From positions 620,001 through 684,000 of the forward strand of contig CP102281.1 of assembly GCA_025150425.1 (NCBI GenBank): a stretch of DNA of 64,000 bases. The letters are read 5' to 3'. How positions within the stretch are numbered: the stretch's first letter is position 1; each line of letters starts with the position of its first letter. The notes below the pieces were generated by a model. That model searched no databases and was not told the origin of the DNA. It worked only from the letters and a program-made list of their open reading frames with translations. Below are positions 1 to 8,158 of this stretch, piece by piece. The DNA is from [Eubacterium] siraeum. Lineage in GTDB: Bacteria; Bacillota; Clostridia; Oscillospirales; Ruminococcaceae. The position numbers were made by a program, and so were the translations under genes.

Positions 1-2247
1 ACTGCCTCGTCCGATGTCGATATGAGGACGCTCAACGAGTATTACTATGCGGCATTTGAACGCCCGATAACCTGCGGCGGAGCATACTCTGTAATGGTGG
101 CATATAACGAGCTTTCGGGGGTTCCGGCGGTAATAAATCCGGATATACAGAAAGTCCTCAAAGACAGATGGGGACTGGGATTCGTGGTAACTGACGGCGG
201 CGATTTCTCGCAGAATGTAACGTTCCACAAATACAGCGAATCCCACGCAGAAACGATAGCCCTTGCGATAAAGAACGGTACGGACGTTATGACCGACTGC
301 GAGGATGTGGTCGAAGCGGCGGTGTTTGAGGCATTAAACAGCGGACTTGTGTCGGAAAAGGATATAGACAAAGCGCTGTATAACAGTCTGCTTGCAAGGT
401 TCAGACTTGGTGAATTTGACGAAAAACATCCATTCTCAGATGTGTGCGAGATGATGATTGACAATGAGGAGCATAAGTGCCTCAATCGCAGAGCAGCACT
501 GGAACAGATGGTATTACTACGCAATAGCGACATACTGCCGATTTATGATGAATGTAGCGTGGCTGTGGTCGGTATGAACGGTAATTGCAATCTTATGGAT
601 TGGTATACAGGTTATTCGTCATATAATACAACAATATTCGACGGAATAAAAGAAAGATACGGAAAAGCAGAATATGATAATGCCTGTGATCATATAGTAA
701 TAAAATCGAAGCTGACGGGAAAATATCTCGGTGTTGCAGATGATGATACGGTGAGTGCGATTTACGAAAAGGACGATCCGAGAGCGCATTTTGAAAAGGC
801 GGAATACGGTCACGATGAAACAACATACCGTTCGCTTTACAACAACAAATACATAACGGAAAACACCTGTAAGTGCGACAGCGAAAGCACTTACCGCTGG
901 TATTCGCAGGAAATAATGAAACCGCAGAAACACGGAGATGAGGTGCTGTACCGCACCTATTTCGGAAAGGCACTGGGCATTGACGAAAAGGGAAGGCTGA
1001 CGCTTGTAAAGCAGTACGGTTTGACCGATGACAAGCTGTTTTGCGAGGAGGTCATATCGGACGGTATCAAGCGTGCCACAGAGCTTGCACAAAAAGCCGA
1101 TGCGGTCATAGTCTGCATCGGCAACGATCCGATGATAGTAGCCCGTGAAATGTACGACCGTAAGACACTGTCACTGCCCGCACATGATTCTGCGCTTTCC
1201 AAAGCGGTTTACAGCGCCAACAACAAATGCGTAATGGCGGTGGTGTCAAGCTATCCGTTCTCGATATGCGAGGAGCAGGAATATATGCCTGCTATAATCT
1301 ACACCACACACGCAGGTCCGGAGCTTGGAAACGCTTTCGCCGATGTGATAAGCGGCAGATATTCTCCTGCCGGCAGACTGGCACAGACGTGGTATAAAAG
1401 CGAATATGAGCTTGCACCGATAGAATGCTACAATATTATCGAAAACGATATGACATATCTTTACTACAGGGGAAAACCGCTCTATCCGTTCGGATACGGG
1501 CTTAGCTACGCAAGGTTTGAATATTCGGACTTTGACGTAAAGGAAAACGGTGATGTTATAAGCGTTTCGCTTGATGTCACAAATGCTTCCGAAACGGACA
1601 GTGACGAGGTAGTGCAGATATATTTCCGTATGGAAAATCCATCGGTAAAGCGTCCGCTAAGACAGCTTGTGGCTTTTGCCCGTGAGCATATTGAGGGTGG
1701 CAGTAAAAGGCATTTTGAATTTGATATAAAAAAGTCGGAACTGAGATTCTACGATGTCAGCCGTGAACGTTTTGCCGTAGAGCAGGGAAGATACACCTTT
1801 ATGGCGGGTGCGTCAAGCGAGGATATAAGGCTTACAAAAACGATCGACGTAAGCGGTGAAATAATACCTCCGAGAGAGCTTTGCAAGGGCATCAAGGCGA
1901 AAAATTACGACGGCAAATACGGGACGAAAATGAAATACAGCAAAAAACTCGAACAGCACTATATGCTCGGCGGCGGACTTATCTACAACAACTGTGTGCT
2001 TGGTGACGCAGACAGTATAGAGATAGTGTGCGGAAGCCGTGTCAATACGGGCAAAATAACCGTGCGTTACGGAGGAAAGACATTATGCGAGGCTGAGGTG
2101 AAGCCAACGGTAGATGTTACCAAATTTGAAACGGTGACGGCACAGTTTGACAAGGCAGTGCTTGCCGGAATCGACAGGGAGAAGCCTGCTGTGTTTGAGC
2201 TGTGGATGCCGGAACAGATATATATTCTCGGCTTCAGGACTTATTGA
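1..2247 (+). CDS. Glycoside hydrolase family 3 beta-glycosidase, 5'-truncated by the window edge
   Basis: The reading frame is open from base 1, and the first in-frame ATG (22) lies inside the GH3 catalytic barrel, so the true start is upstream of the window. The fragment begins in the late N-terminal (beta/alpha)8 domain; VTDGGD (about codon 58 from base 22) is the position of the nucleophile Asp, usually written SDW in the family. About 130 residues with a fascin/beta-trefoil flavour (VIKSKLTGKYLGV) are inserted before the GH3 C-terminal alpha/beta domain (ADAVIVCIGNDP ... AGPELGNAFADVISG). A fibronectin-III-like module follows (YPFGYGLSYARFEYSDF), then about 130 residues of unassigned beta-rich tail. 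The family hydrolyses terminal beta-glucosyl or beta-xylosyl residues; the substrate cannot be read here. No signal peptide can be judged because the N-terminus is missing. Confidence 0.9.
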   Translation, partial: TASSDVDMRTLNEYYYAAFERPITCGGAYSVMVAYNELSGVPAVINPDIQKVLKDRWGLGFVVTDGGDFSQNVTFHKYSESHAETIALAIKNGTDVMTDCEDVVEAAVFEALNSGLVSEKDIDKALYNSLLARFRLGEFDEKHPFSDVCEMMIDNEEHKCLNRRAALEQMVLLRNSDILPIYDECSVAVVGMNGNCNLMDWYTGYSSYNTTIFDGIKERYGKAEYDNACDHIVIKSKLTGKYLGVADDDTVSAIYEKDDPRAHFEKAEYGHDETTYRSLYNNKYITENTCKCDSESTYRWYSQEIMKPQKHGDEVLYRTYFGKALGIDEKGRLTLVKQYGLTDDKLFCEEVISDGIKRATELAQKADAVIVCIGNDPMIVAREMYDRKTLSLPAHDSALSKAVYSANNKCVMAVVSSYPFSICEEQEYMPAIIYTTHAGPELGNAFADVISGRYSPAGRLAQTWYKSEYELAPIECYNIIENDMTYLYYRGKPLYPFGYGLSYARFEYSDFDVKENGDVISVSLDVTNASETDSDEVVQIYFRMENPSVKRPLRQLVAFAREHIEGGSKRHFEFDIKKSELRFYDVSRERFAVEQGRYTFMAGASSEDIRLTKTIDVSGEIIPPRELCKGIKAKNYDGKYGTKMKYSKKLEQHYMLGGGLIYNNCVLGDADSIEIVCGSRVNTGKITVRYGGKTLCEAEVKPTVDVTKFETVTAQFDKAVLAGIDREKPAVFELWMPEQIYILGFRTY

Positions 2248-2270
2248 TATTTTCAATCTCAAGTGATGCT

Positions 2271-2316
2271 AAAGGACGGTGACGGCGGTTTTATCCGCCT
2301 TAGCCGTCCGTTTTTT
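2271..2316 (+). terminator. Rho-independent terminator of the GH3 gene
   Basis: A compound stem (outer arms GGACGG/CCGTCC, inner arms GGCGG/CCGCC) ends in G followed by six T. It starts about 25 nt after the GH3 stop codon. Confidence 0.85.
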
Positions 2317-2389
2317 ATGGTACGGGGTATTACTGTGCTGTATGATAGGGTTGGGTGTCCGGCGGCATCAGGACGGTGAAAATATATTG

Positions 2390-2418
2390 TTGACAAGGCA
2401 GAGGATATATGGTAATAT
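2390..2418 (+). promoter_or_regulatory. Sigma-A promoter of the marR-yczE operon
   Basis: TTGACA at 2390-2395 and TAATAT at 2413-2418 are separated by exactly 17 bp, a near-consensus vegetative promoter. Confidence 0.8.
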
Positions 2419-2422
2419 ATTA

Positions 2423-2455
2423 TTAGATTTCTAACAGTTTAAATGCGAATTTAAA
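2423..2455. promoter_or_regulatory. Two palindromic operators, probable MarR autoregulation
   Basis: TTAGA-TT-TCTAA at 2423-2434 and TTTAAAT-GCGA-ATTTAAA at 2438-2455 are perfect inverted repeats lying back to back just after the -10 box and before the marR ribosome site. MarR dimers typically bind such palindromes and block their own promoter, so autoregulation is inferred. Confidence 0.55.
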
Positions 2456-2473
2456 ATATTTCCGGAGGGACTA

Positions 2474-2881
2474 ATGGAAAATTCACTTCATCACTTGCTT
2501 ATGACAAACCACACCGCTTTTCGCAAGCGGATTTTTTCTGCTCTGAAAAACGAGGGGCTGACTTCGGGACAGCCGAAGGTACTTGAATATCTTGCGGAGC
2601 ATGACGGAGCGATGCAGAAGGATATTGCCGCCGCCTGCAGAATTGAGCCTGCAACGATGACTTCACTGCTTTGCGGTATGGAGAAAAAGGGTCTGATAAC
2701 ACGGTCAGCGCCTGACAGACGCTCGCTCAGCGTATATCTCACAGAGAAGGGAAGAATGCTCATTCCGCTTATCAAAGAGGAATTTTCAAGGATAGAGGAC
2801 AGGGCTACCTGCGGATTTTCCGATGAAGAGCGTGAACTGCTTATTTCGCTGTTGTCAAGGATGCGTGAAAATCTTGATTGA
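2474..2881 (+). CDS. MarR-family winged-helix transcriptional regulator
   Basis: A 135-residue protein of usual MarR length. The winged helix-turn-helix spans about residues 30-95, with the recognition region QKDIAAACRIEPATMTSLL and the wing DRRSLSVYLTEKG. The DR-R wing motif is typical of MarR proteins. The start ATG follows TCCGGAGGGACTA. It is the first gene after a strong promoter with two palindromes, and it lies 25 bp before a YczE-like membrane protein, so it probably represses its own operon, perhaps with an effector exported or sensed by the membrane protein. The ligand is unknown. Confidence 0.9.
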   Translation: MENSLHHLLMTNHTAFRKRIFSALKNEGLTSGQPKVLEYLAEHDGAMQKDIAAACRIEPATMTSLLCGMEKKGLITRSAPDRRSLSVYLTEKGRMLIPLIKEEFSRIEDRATCGFSDEERELLISLLSRMRENLD

Positions 2882-2906
2882 ATCAAAGAACGAAGGAAAG
2901 ACGAAA

Positions 2907-3560
2907 ATGTCAAAGAAAGAAACCGCTAAAAGATATGTTTTATTTATAATAAGCCTGTTTTTCTCCGCACTGGGAGTGGCTTTTACAAAGCACGGGGAGC
3001 TTGGTGTGTCGCCGATTTCGTCCGTTGCGAATGTGCTTAGCTGTACAAAGGGAGGTTTCTCGCTCGGAGTATGGCTTATAATCTGGAACTGCGTGTTGAT
3101 ACTCGGTCAGATAATTATACTCAGAAAGGAATTTCGGCTGATACAGCTTTTGCAGATCCCACTGTCATTCCTGTTCGGATATTTTACCGATTTCGGCTTG
3201 TGGCTGGTCGGGTTTATTCCTGCGGAAAGCTACATAATGCGTCTTGTAATGGTGGTTGTCGGAATAGTGATACTGGGCTTCGGCGTATCACTGTCGGTTT
3301 CGGCAAATGTTATAATGAACTCGGGAGAGGCTTTTGTAAAGGCAATAGCAGATACGGCAAACAAGAATTTCGGTAATGTAAAGATAGCTTTTGATGTAAG
3401 CTGTGTGGTGCTTGCGCTGATTCTGTCGCTGTTGCTGTTTGATTTCACGATAGTGGGAACAAGGGAGGGTACTGTTATTTCGGCGCTTTGCACCGGTCTT
3501 GCGGTGAAGCTGTTTCAAAGGCTGACGAATGAGCCGGTGAACAGACTGGTGATTGATTGA
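2907..3560 (+). CDS. YczE/YitT-like integral membrane protein
   Basis: 217 residues starting at MSKKETAKRY. This ATG follows GAAGGAAAG; an upstream in-frame extension overlapping marR has no ribosome site. About five hydrophobic segments are visible (for example FIISLFFSALGVAF, LIIWNCVLILGQIIIL, LVMVVVGIVILGFGVSLSV). The early motif GELGVSPISSVANVLS and NVIMNSGEAFVKAIA are characteristic of the YczE/YyaS/YitT family of bacterial membrane proteins, whose biochemical function is not established. It is in an operon with the MarR regulator. Confidence 0.75.
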   Translation: MSKKETAKRYVLFIISLFFSALGVAFTKHGELGVSPISSVANVLSCTKGGFSLGVWLIIWNCVLILGQIIILRKEFRLIQLLQIPLSFLFGYFTDFGLWLVGFIPAESYIMRLVMVVVGIVILGFGVSLSVSANVIMNSGEAFVKAIADTANKNFGNVKIAFDVSCVVLALILSLLLFDFTIVGTREGTVISALCTGLAVKLFQRLTNEPVNRLVID

Positions 3561-3789
3561 CGTATTGTAATATTGTATAAAAGGACAGACGTGGGGCGAT
3601 GGATTATTGTCTATTTGTAATGGTTGTGGAAATGACAAGGTTCGGTGTGGCAATCCCTCAATAGTTGGCTGAACAAAGCTCAGCAACAGAAGCTCACCTT
3701 TGACAAGGGACGGGCATGGATGCCCGAAGTTGAACGCCCAAAGGCTTTGCATGGACGCAAAGCCAACAAAGCGTTCATATGGCAAGGGG
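3561..3789. other. Intergenic stretch with hairpin modules
   Basis: No credible gene. 3657-3709 is one arm of a 53-bp direct repeat. About 3708-3783 holds two hairpins (GGGCATGGATGCCC and GGCTTTGC...GCAAAGCC). The second module resembles one inserted in the mobile element at 41472-41785. Confidence 0.7.
3657..3709. repeat. 53-bp direct repeat, left copy
   Basis: This matches 4237-4289 with one visible substitution (GAACAAAG versus GAGCAAAG). It contains a GCTGAGC-aa-GCTCAGC-type hairpin and ends TTTGACAAGGG. The two copies flank copy A of the large dispersed repeat. Confidence 0.8.
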
Positions 3790-4228
3790 GATAGTGCTTT
3801 TTGTGGGATAGCACTTCTCGGGTTCGCTATTCGAATTAATACACTTGTTAATATTAGCGAGGGAAAGAACCAAAGAGACTAGGTGCAAGTCTGAGCCTCG
3901 CTTACGCAAGGCTCGTGCACTCCGCTAAAGCTCCGCTGGACTTGACAGCCCCTCTCCCTATCTCTTAGGTTCTCTCCCTCGTGGCTCCCTCTTTCCTTAC
4001 TCACACCCCCACCCCGTCGGGGTGTTGGCTAAACTCGAATAACCACCTGAACATTGTATATCTTGTCAATGCAGGGACGCTTAACGCTACACGTCCGCAT
4101 ATTAGTACATATATCTCAGGTTAGTGGCGTTTTTTTTGAAGAGTCAATGTTAGTGCAGTTGCACTAATACACTCACGAAAATATTAATACCTTGCCGGTA
4201 CGGAAAATGTTTTCAGTGGTGTTGGTGT
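3790..4228. repeat. Dispersed repeat R1, copy A (terminal repeats lost)
   Basis: Non-coding. It aligns along its length with 12.65-13.04 kb (copy B, inside element E2) and 24.35-24.91 kb (copy C). It begins GATAGTGCTTTTTG and ends GGTGTTGGTG. It carries the long hairpin (arms near 3858-3880 and 3958-3982), a 54-bp module at 3889-3942 shared with copy C, a CCACCCCGTCGGGGTG hairpin, and the conserved 96-nt segment at 4041-4137 ending in eight T. Terminal inverted repeats seen around copy B are absent. It lies between two convergent gene ends. Confidence 0.8.
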
Positions 4229-4236
4229 GAAAATTT

Positions 4237-4289
4237 CTCAATAGTTGGCTGAGCAAAGCTCAGCAACAGAAGCTCACCTTTGACAAGGG
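4237..4289. repeat. 53-bp direct repeat, right copy
   Basis: Partner of 3657-3709, one mismatch, same orientation, immediately beyond copy A of R1. Confidence 0.8.
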
Positions 4290-4334
4290 CGGCGAGTTTG
4301 GTGCGGAGCAAGGGTAGCTAATGACAAGAATATA

Positions 4335-4372
4335 AAAAAGCGGTCACAGCATATCACTGTAACCGCTTTTAT
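4335..4372 (-). terminator. Terminator downstream of the EF-G-like gene
   Basis: On the minus strand a stem GCGGTTACAG/CTGTGACCGC is followed by six T. The symmetric A-run means it could also stop plus-strand transcripts. Confidence 0.75.
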
Positions 4373-4394
4373 TGATTATTGCTTTGTGTAACTT

Positions 4395-4542
4395 CCGCCG
4401 TTTTGCCGTCATTTAAAGATATGTAGCGCTATTAAAGGCGGAATTTGAGGCGGCACATTGCCGCATTCCCGCCGTTTTGCCGTCCTTTAAAGATATGTAG
4501 CGTTATTAAAGGCGGAACTTGGAGCGGCACATTGCCGCTTAG
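4395..4542. repeat. Two tandem 74-bp repeats overlapping a stop codon
   Basis: Unit 1 (4395-4468) and unit 2 (4469-4542) share CCGCCGTTTTGCCGTC, TTTAAAGATATGTAGCG and CGGCACATTGCCGC with a few substitutions. Each unit contains a GCGGCA-ATG-TGCCGC hairpin. Unit 2 includes the stop codon of the EF-G-like gene (4539-4541). Confidence 0.85.
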
Positions 4543-6611
4543 CCTTCGTATTCGGAGAATTTGGGAGCGTTGGCTATTACGTCGGCTTCAAGAGCCTGCG
4601 GTAATTGCTCGTAGTGGTCAAACTGAGCGGTGAAATGACCTAAGCCTCTGGTTATCTGACGGACAACGGTCGCAAGGTCGGTTATCTCGGACTGGGGCAT
4701 CTGAGCGTCAAGCTCGGTCATACCCTGTTCTTCCTCGCTGGGATTCATACCGAGAACAGTGCCTCTGCGCTTGTTGATGACCGTCATTATATCACCTGTG
4801 CTTGCATCGTCAAGAATTACCTTTACAAGACAGATAGGCTCAAGCAGACAGGGCTGTGCCTGTGCAAGACCCTGCTTGTATGCAATGTGAGCCGCCATTT
4901 TGAACGCTTGCTCGGAGCTGTCTACAGGGTGGTATGAGCCGTCAAGCAGAGTAGCCTTTAAATTAACGACAGGATAGCCTGCCAGTACACCGTGTGCTGT
5001 CGATTCTACAAGACCCTTTTCAACGGCAGGGAAATAGTTCTTAGGAACGCTTCCGCCGAAAACCTTTTCCTCAAATACAAGAGCATCGCTGTCGCAAGGC
5101 TCGAATTCAATCTTTACATGGCCGTACTGACCGTGACCGCCTGACTGCTTCTTGTGCTTGCCTTCAGCCTGTACTTTTTTGCGGATAGATTCACGGTAGG
5201 CGATTATCGGGTCGGAAACTATTACATCCACACCGAATTTTGCCTTCATCTTTGAAATTGCGGCGTCAAGGTGCTGTTCGCCGAGACCGCCTAATATACG
5301 CTGATGCGTTTCGTGGTTGTGGTCGTAGCTTAATGTCTTGTCTTCCTCAACCATACGCTTTATCGCATTGCTTATCTTGCCCTCGTCATTCTTATCCTTT
5401 GCGGAGATTGCCTTGAAGAAGCAGGGAACGGGGTATTTTTCTGCGGCGAATACCGTTTCATCGCCTGACGCAGTGAGCGTATCGCCCGTGTTTGCGCTGA
5501 GCTTTGTTGCGGCTACTATGTCGCCTGCGTAGGCTTCAATCATATCCTCTGTTTTCTTGCCCTGCATACTAAGAAGCTTACCGGGCTTTTCAAGATTGCC
5601 TGTTGTGCGGTTAACTACTTCAGTTCCTGCGGCAAGAGTACCGTTGACTATCTTTATATAGCTGAGCTTGCCGACAAATGGGTCGGCTACAGTCTTGAAC
5701 ACCTTTGCTTCAAGAGTGTCACGGCTCGCATACTGCACTTTTGAGCCGTCATCGCAAAGCTCGCCGTCTGTTTCGTCGGGGCTTGGGAGCATATAAATTA
5801 TAGTGTTGAGCATCATATCAATGCCTGCGAGAGTGTCGCCCGAACAGCATACAACAGGTGTGATGTAACCCTTGTGTATACCGTCGTGAAGTCCCTTTAC
5901 TATCTCGGCCTCGGTGAAGTCCTCGCCCTCGTTTTCGAAGTAGCGCATCATAAGCTCTTCGTCAGTTTCGGCTACAGCCTCAGCCATTGCGGCACGCAGA
6001 CCTTTCAGACGGTTTTCCGACGCAGGCATAGGTACTTCGGTAGGTACGCCGTTGTCATAAGTATATGCCTTCATTTCAAGCAGGTTTATGTAGCTTTCAA
6101 CGGTGCCGTACTTGTCAAAGGGAACGACTATGGGGCATATGGACGGACCGAACTGCGTCTTAAGCTCTTCAAGGCACTTGTAGAAGTTGCTGTTTTCTTC
6201 TTCCATACGGGTGACAACGAACATTGTCGCCTTGCCGTGCTTTACTGCCTCTCTGTAAGCCTTTATGGTGCCGACCTGAACGCCGTCCTTTGCGGGAAGC
6301 GCTATTACAACGCTTTCTGCGGCGCTGATTCCTTCGTAAAGTCCTGCGGCAAAATCAAACTGACCGGGAGTATCGAGAATATTTATTTTAACGTCTTTCC
6401 ACTGGCAGTAAGCAAGCGAAGTACCGAGTGAGATCTTTCTCTTTATCTCTTCGGGATCATAGTCGCAGACGCTGTTGCCGTCCGATACTTTGCCCATTCT
6501 CTCAATCTCGCCGCACTTGTAGAGCAGGCCTTCCGCTACGGATGTTTTACCGCTGCCGCCGTGTCCTGCGAGGGCTATGTTTCGTATGTTTTTGCAAGTG
6601 TAAGTTTTCAT
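4539..6611 (-). CDS. EF-G-like translational GTPase (divergent FusA paralogue)
   Basis: 690 residues, full EF-G length. The P-loop GHGGSGKT lies at residues 16-23 and the G3 motif DTPGQ at about residue 80. Where canonical EF-G has the guanine-specifying NKxD (G4), this protein has VVTRMEEEN, as in the EF-G-like paralogues common in Clostridia. Later domains are all present: domain II (FVGKLSYIKIVNGTL), domain IV (GHGQYGHVKIEFEPC, PKNYFPAVEKG) and domain V (INKRRGTVLGM). The role may be an accessory elongation or ribosome-rescue factor; translocation cannot be assumed. The start ATG follows AAAGGATAAAACC. It is monocistronic, and its 3' end overlaps a tandem repeat. Confidence 0.85.
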   Translation of the reverse strand: MKTYTCKNIRNIALAGHGGSGKTSVAEGLLYKCGEIERMGKVSDGNSVCDYDPEEIKRKISLGTSLAYCQWKDVKINILDTPGQFDFAAGLYEGISAAESVVIALPAKDGVQVGTIKAYREAVKHGKATMFVVTRMEEENSNFYKCLEELKTQFGPSICPIVVPFDKYGTVESYINLLEMKAYTYDNGVPTEVPMPASENRLKGLRAAMAEAVAETDEELMMRYFENEGEDFTEAEIVKGLHDGIHKGYITPVVCCSGDTLAGIDMMLNTIIYMLPSPDETDGELCDDGSKVQYASRDTLEAKVFKTVADPFVGKLSYIKIVNGTLAAGTEVVNRTTGNLEKPGKLLSMQGKKTEDMIEAYAGDIVAATKLSANTGDTLTASGDETVFAAEKYPVPCFFKAISAKDKNDEGKISNAIKRMVEEDKTLSYDHNHETHQRILGGLGEQHLDAAISKMKAKFGVDVIVSDPIIAYRESIRKKVQAEGKHKKQSGGHGQYGHVKIEFEPCDSDALVFEEKVFGGSVPKNYFPAVEKGLVESTAHGVLAGYPVVNLKATLLDGSYHPVDSSEQAFKMAAHIAYKQGLAQAQPCLLEPICLVKVILDDASTGDIMTVINKRRGTVLGMNPSEEEQGMTELDAQMPQSEITDLATVVRQITRGLGHFTAQFDHYEQLPQALEADVIANAPKFSEYEG

Positions 6612-6809
6612 GGTTTTATCCTTTTATCCTTTCATCAAAAATTCGGATAAATACATTATATACGGATTTTGGAAAAAATACAAGGGATTTTTCGTGAAAA
6701 ATGAAATACGGGTGTAGAAATGTCATTGTGAAAATTGTGCAGTTTGTACAACTATATACTTTCAGCCGATGTTATAACGTGTCGGGTCGGAAAAAATCGC
6801 TTTAAACTG

Positions 6810-6838
6810 TTGACAAATGCGGAAATGTATGTTATCAT
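6810..6838 (+). promoter_or_regulatory. Promoter of the gntR-ABC operon
   Basis: TTGACA (6810-6815), 17-bp spacer, TATCAT (6833-6838). Confidence 0.75.
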
Positions 6839-6840
6839 AC

Positions 6841-6867
6841 AACTGTACCAACATAGATAGTACAGTT
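6841..6867. promoter_or_regulatory. Operator, probable GntR (YtrA-type) site
   Basis: Perfect 8-bp arms AACTGTAC and GTACAGTT separated by 11 bp, starting 2 bp after the -10 box. The AGTAC-type half-site and its position fit autorepression by the adjacent GntR protein, which is inferred. Confidence 0.6.
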
Positions 6868-6887
6868 AAGAAGAAAGGCGGTAAAGA

Positions 6888-7262
6888 ATGTTTTCTTTAA
6901 GATTGCAGGGTGGCATTCCTTTGTCCGAGCAGCTTGAGGCGAGAATAGCGGAGCTGATAATCGGCGGTGAAATGGCTGAAAACGAAAAGCTGCCTGCTGT
7001 GCGTGAGGTCGCAAAGGCGCTTACTATCAATCCGAACACGGTGCAGAAAACCTACAGGCAGCTTGAACAGAGAGGGCTTATATATTCGCTTCCCGGAAAG
7101 GGCAGTTATGTGGCTGAACGGTCGCAATATTCCTCTGCGGTGCTTGAAAAGGCAACGGAGGAGTTTCGCAAGGCTGTTGAGGACGGTGTGAAATCCGGCC
7201 TTACCAAAGAGATGATGACGGCGGTAATTGATAACGTTTTTAGTGAGGAGGAAAAAATATGA
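6888..7262 (+). CDS. GntR-family regulator, YtrA subfamily
   Basis: 124 residues with an N-terminal winged helix (PLSEQLEARIAELIIGGEMAENEKLPAVREVAKAL, recognition helix NPNTVQKTYRQLEQRGL) and only a short C-terminal tail. The short tail is the hallmark of the YtrA branch, which controls adjacent ABC transporters. It starts at an ATG after AAAGGCGG and overlaps the ATPase gene by 4 bp (ATGA). It probably represses this operon through the palindrome at 6841-6867. Confidence 0.9.
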   Translation: MFSLRLQGGIPLSEQLEARIAELIIGGEMAENEKLPAVREVAKALTINPNTVQKTYRQLEQRGLIYSLPGKGSYVAERSQYSSAVLEKATEEFRKAVEDGVKSGLTKEMMTAVIDNVFSEEEKI

Positions 7263-8158
7263 TAAACGTGGATAAAGTGACAAAGAAATTCGACGATTTC
7301 ACTGCACTTGATGAGATGACACTGAACGTCAAAAGCGGAAGCGCCTACGGTCTGCTCGGCTCAAACGGTGCGGGAAAATCCACACTGCTGCGTATCCTTG
7401 CAGGAATATACAAGCAGGACAAAGGCAGTGTAACGATAGACGGCAATACGATTTATGACAATGTCGAAGTTAAGCAGAAGGTGTTCTATGTGAGCGATGA
7501 TGTTGAGCAGTTTGCAAATATGACACCTGAGGATATGAGAAAAATGTACGAGATATTCTATCCGACATTTTCAAACGAGAAATTTGCAAGGCTTATGAAA
7601 GCGATAGATCTGCCGCAGAACAAGCGTATGTCAACATTTTCAAAGGGTATGAAACGGCAGGCGGCTGTCGTGTGCGGACTTGCGGCATCGACAGATATAC
7701 TTCTGCTGGACGAGGCTTTTGACGGACTTGACCCTACTATGAGAATAAGCGTCAGAAAAATGCTCTTTGACGCTATGACGGAAAACGAAAGCACAGTAGT
7801 AATTTCGTCACACAATCTGACCGAGATAGAGGAACTTTGTGACAGCGTGGGCCTTGTTCATAAGGGCAAGGTCATATTCGACCGTGAGCTTGACAGTGTA
7901 AAGGGCAGTATCCATAAGGTGCAGGTCGCATTTGACAATGCAAAGACGGCCGCCGACTTTGCTGAACTTGAAATCCTGTCGGAAAACACGATAGGCAGTG
8001 TACAGAACTTCATTGTAAACGGCGACAGCGATGAGATCTGCCGTGTGATGCGTGAAAAGGGTGCGAAGTTCTGCGATGTGATACCGCTCACGCTTAACGA
8101 GATATTTATTTATGAGATGGAGGGACAGGGATATGACAGCTCAAAACTCGATCGCTGA
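7259..8158 (+). CDS. ABC transporter ATP-binding protein (YtrB-like)
   Basis: 299 residues. Walker A GSNGAGKST near residue 36, degenerate signature FSKGMKRQAA, Walker B ILLLDEAFDGLDP, H-loop VISSHNL. The degenerate signature with a C-terminal regulatory-looking extension is typical of ATPases paired with YtrC/ABC-2-type permeases in GntR-controlled operons of Firmicutes, which are often linked to envelope stress or antimicrobial peptides. The substrate is unknown. It overlaps gntR by 4 bp and the permease gene by 26 bp, so translation is probably coupled. Confidence 0.88.
   Translation: MINVDKVTKKFDDFTALDEMTLNVKSGSAYGLLGSNGAGKSTLLRILAGIYKQDKGSVTIDGNTIYDNVEVKQKVFYVSDDVEQFANMTPEDMRKMYEIFYPTFSNEKFARLMKAIDLPQNKRMSTFSKGMKRQAAVVCGLAASTDILLLDEAFDGLDPTMRISVRKMLFDAMTENESTVVISSHNLTEIEELCDSVGLVHKGKVIFDRELDSVKGSIHKVQVAFDNAKTAADFAELEILSENTIGSVQNFIVNGDSDEICRVMREKGAKFCDVIPLTLNEIFIYEMEGQGYDSSKLDR

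Noticed and set aside
593-973. Long minus-strand open frames within the GH3 gene and other large genes
   Set aside because: They are antisense shadows of well-supported genes, with no ribosome sites or family motifs.
4395-4542. CRISPR array
   Set aside because: Only two adjacent 74-bp units without spacers, no cas genes; no CRISPR-like periodicity was seen elsewhere in the window.
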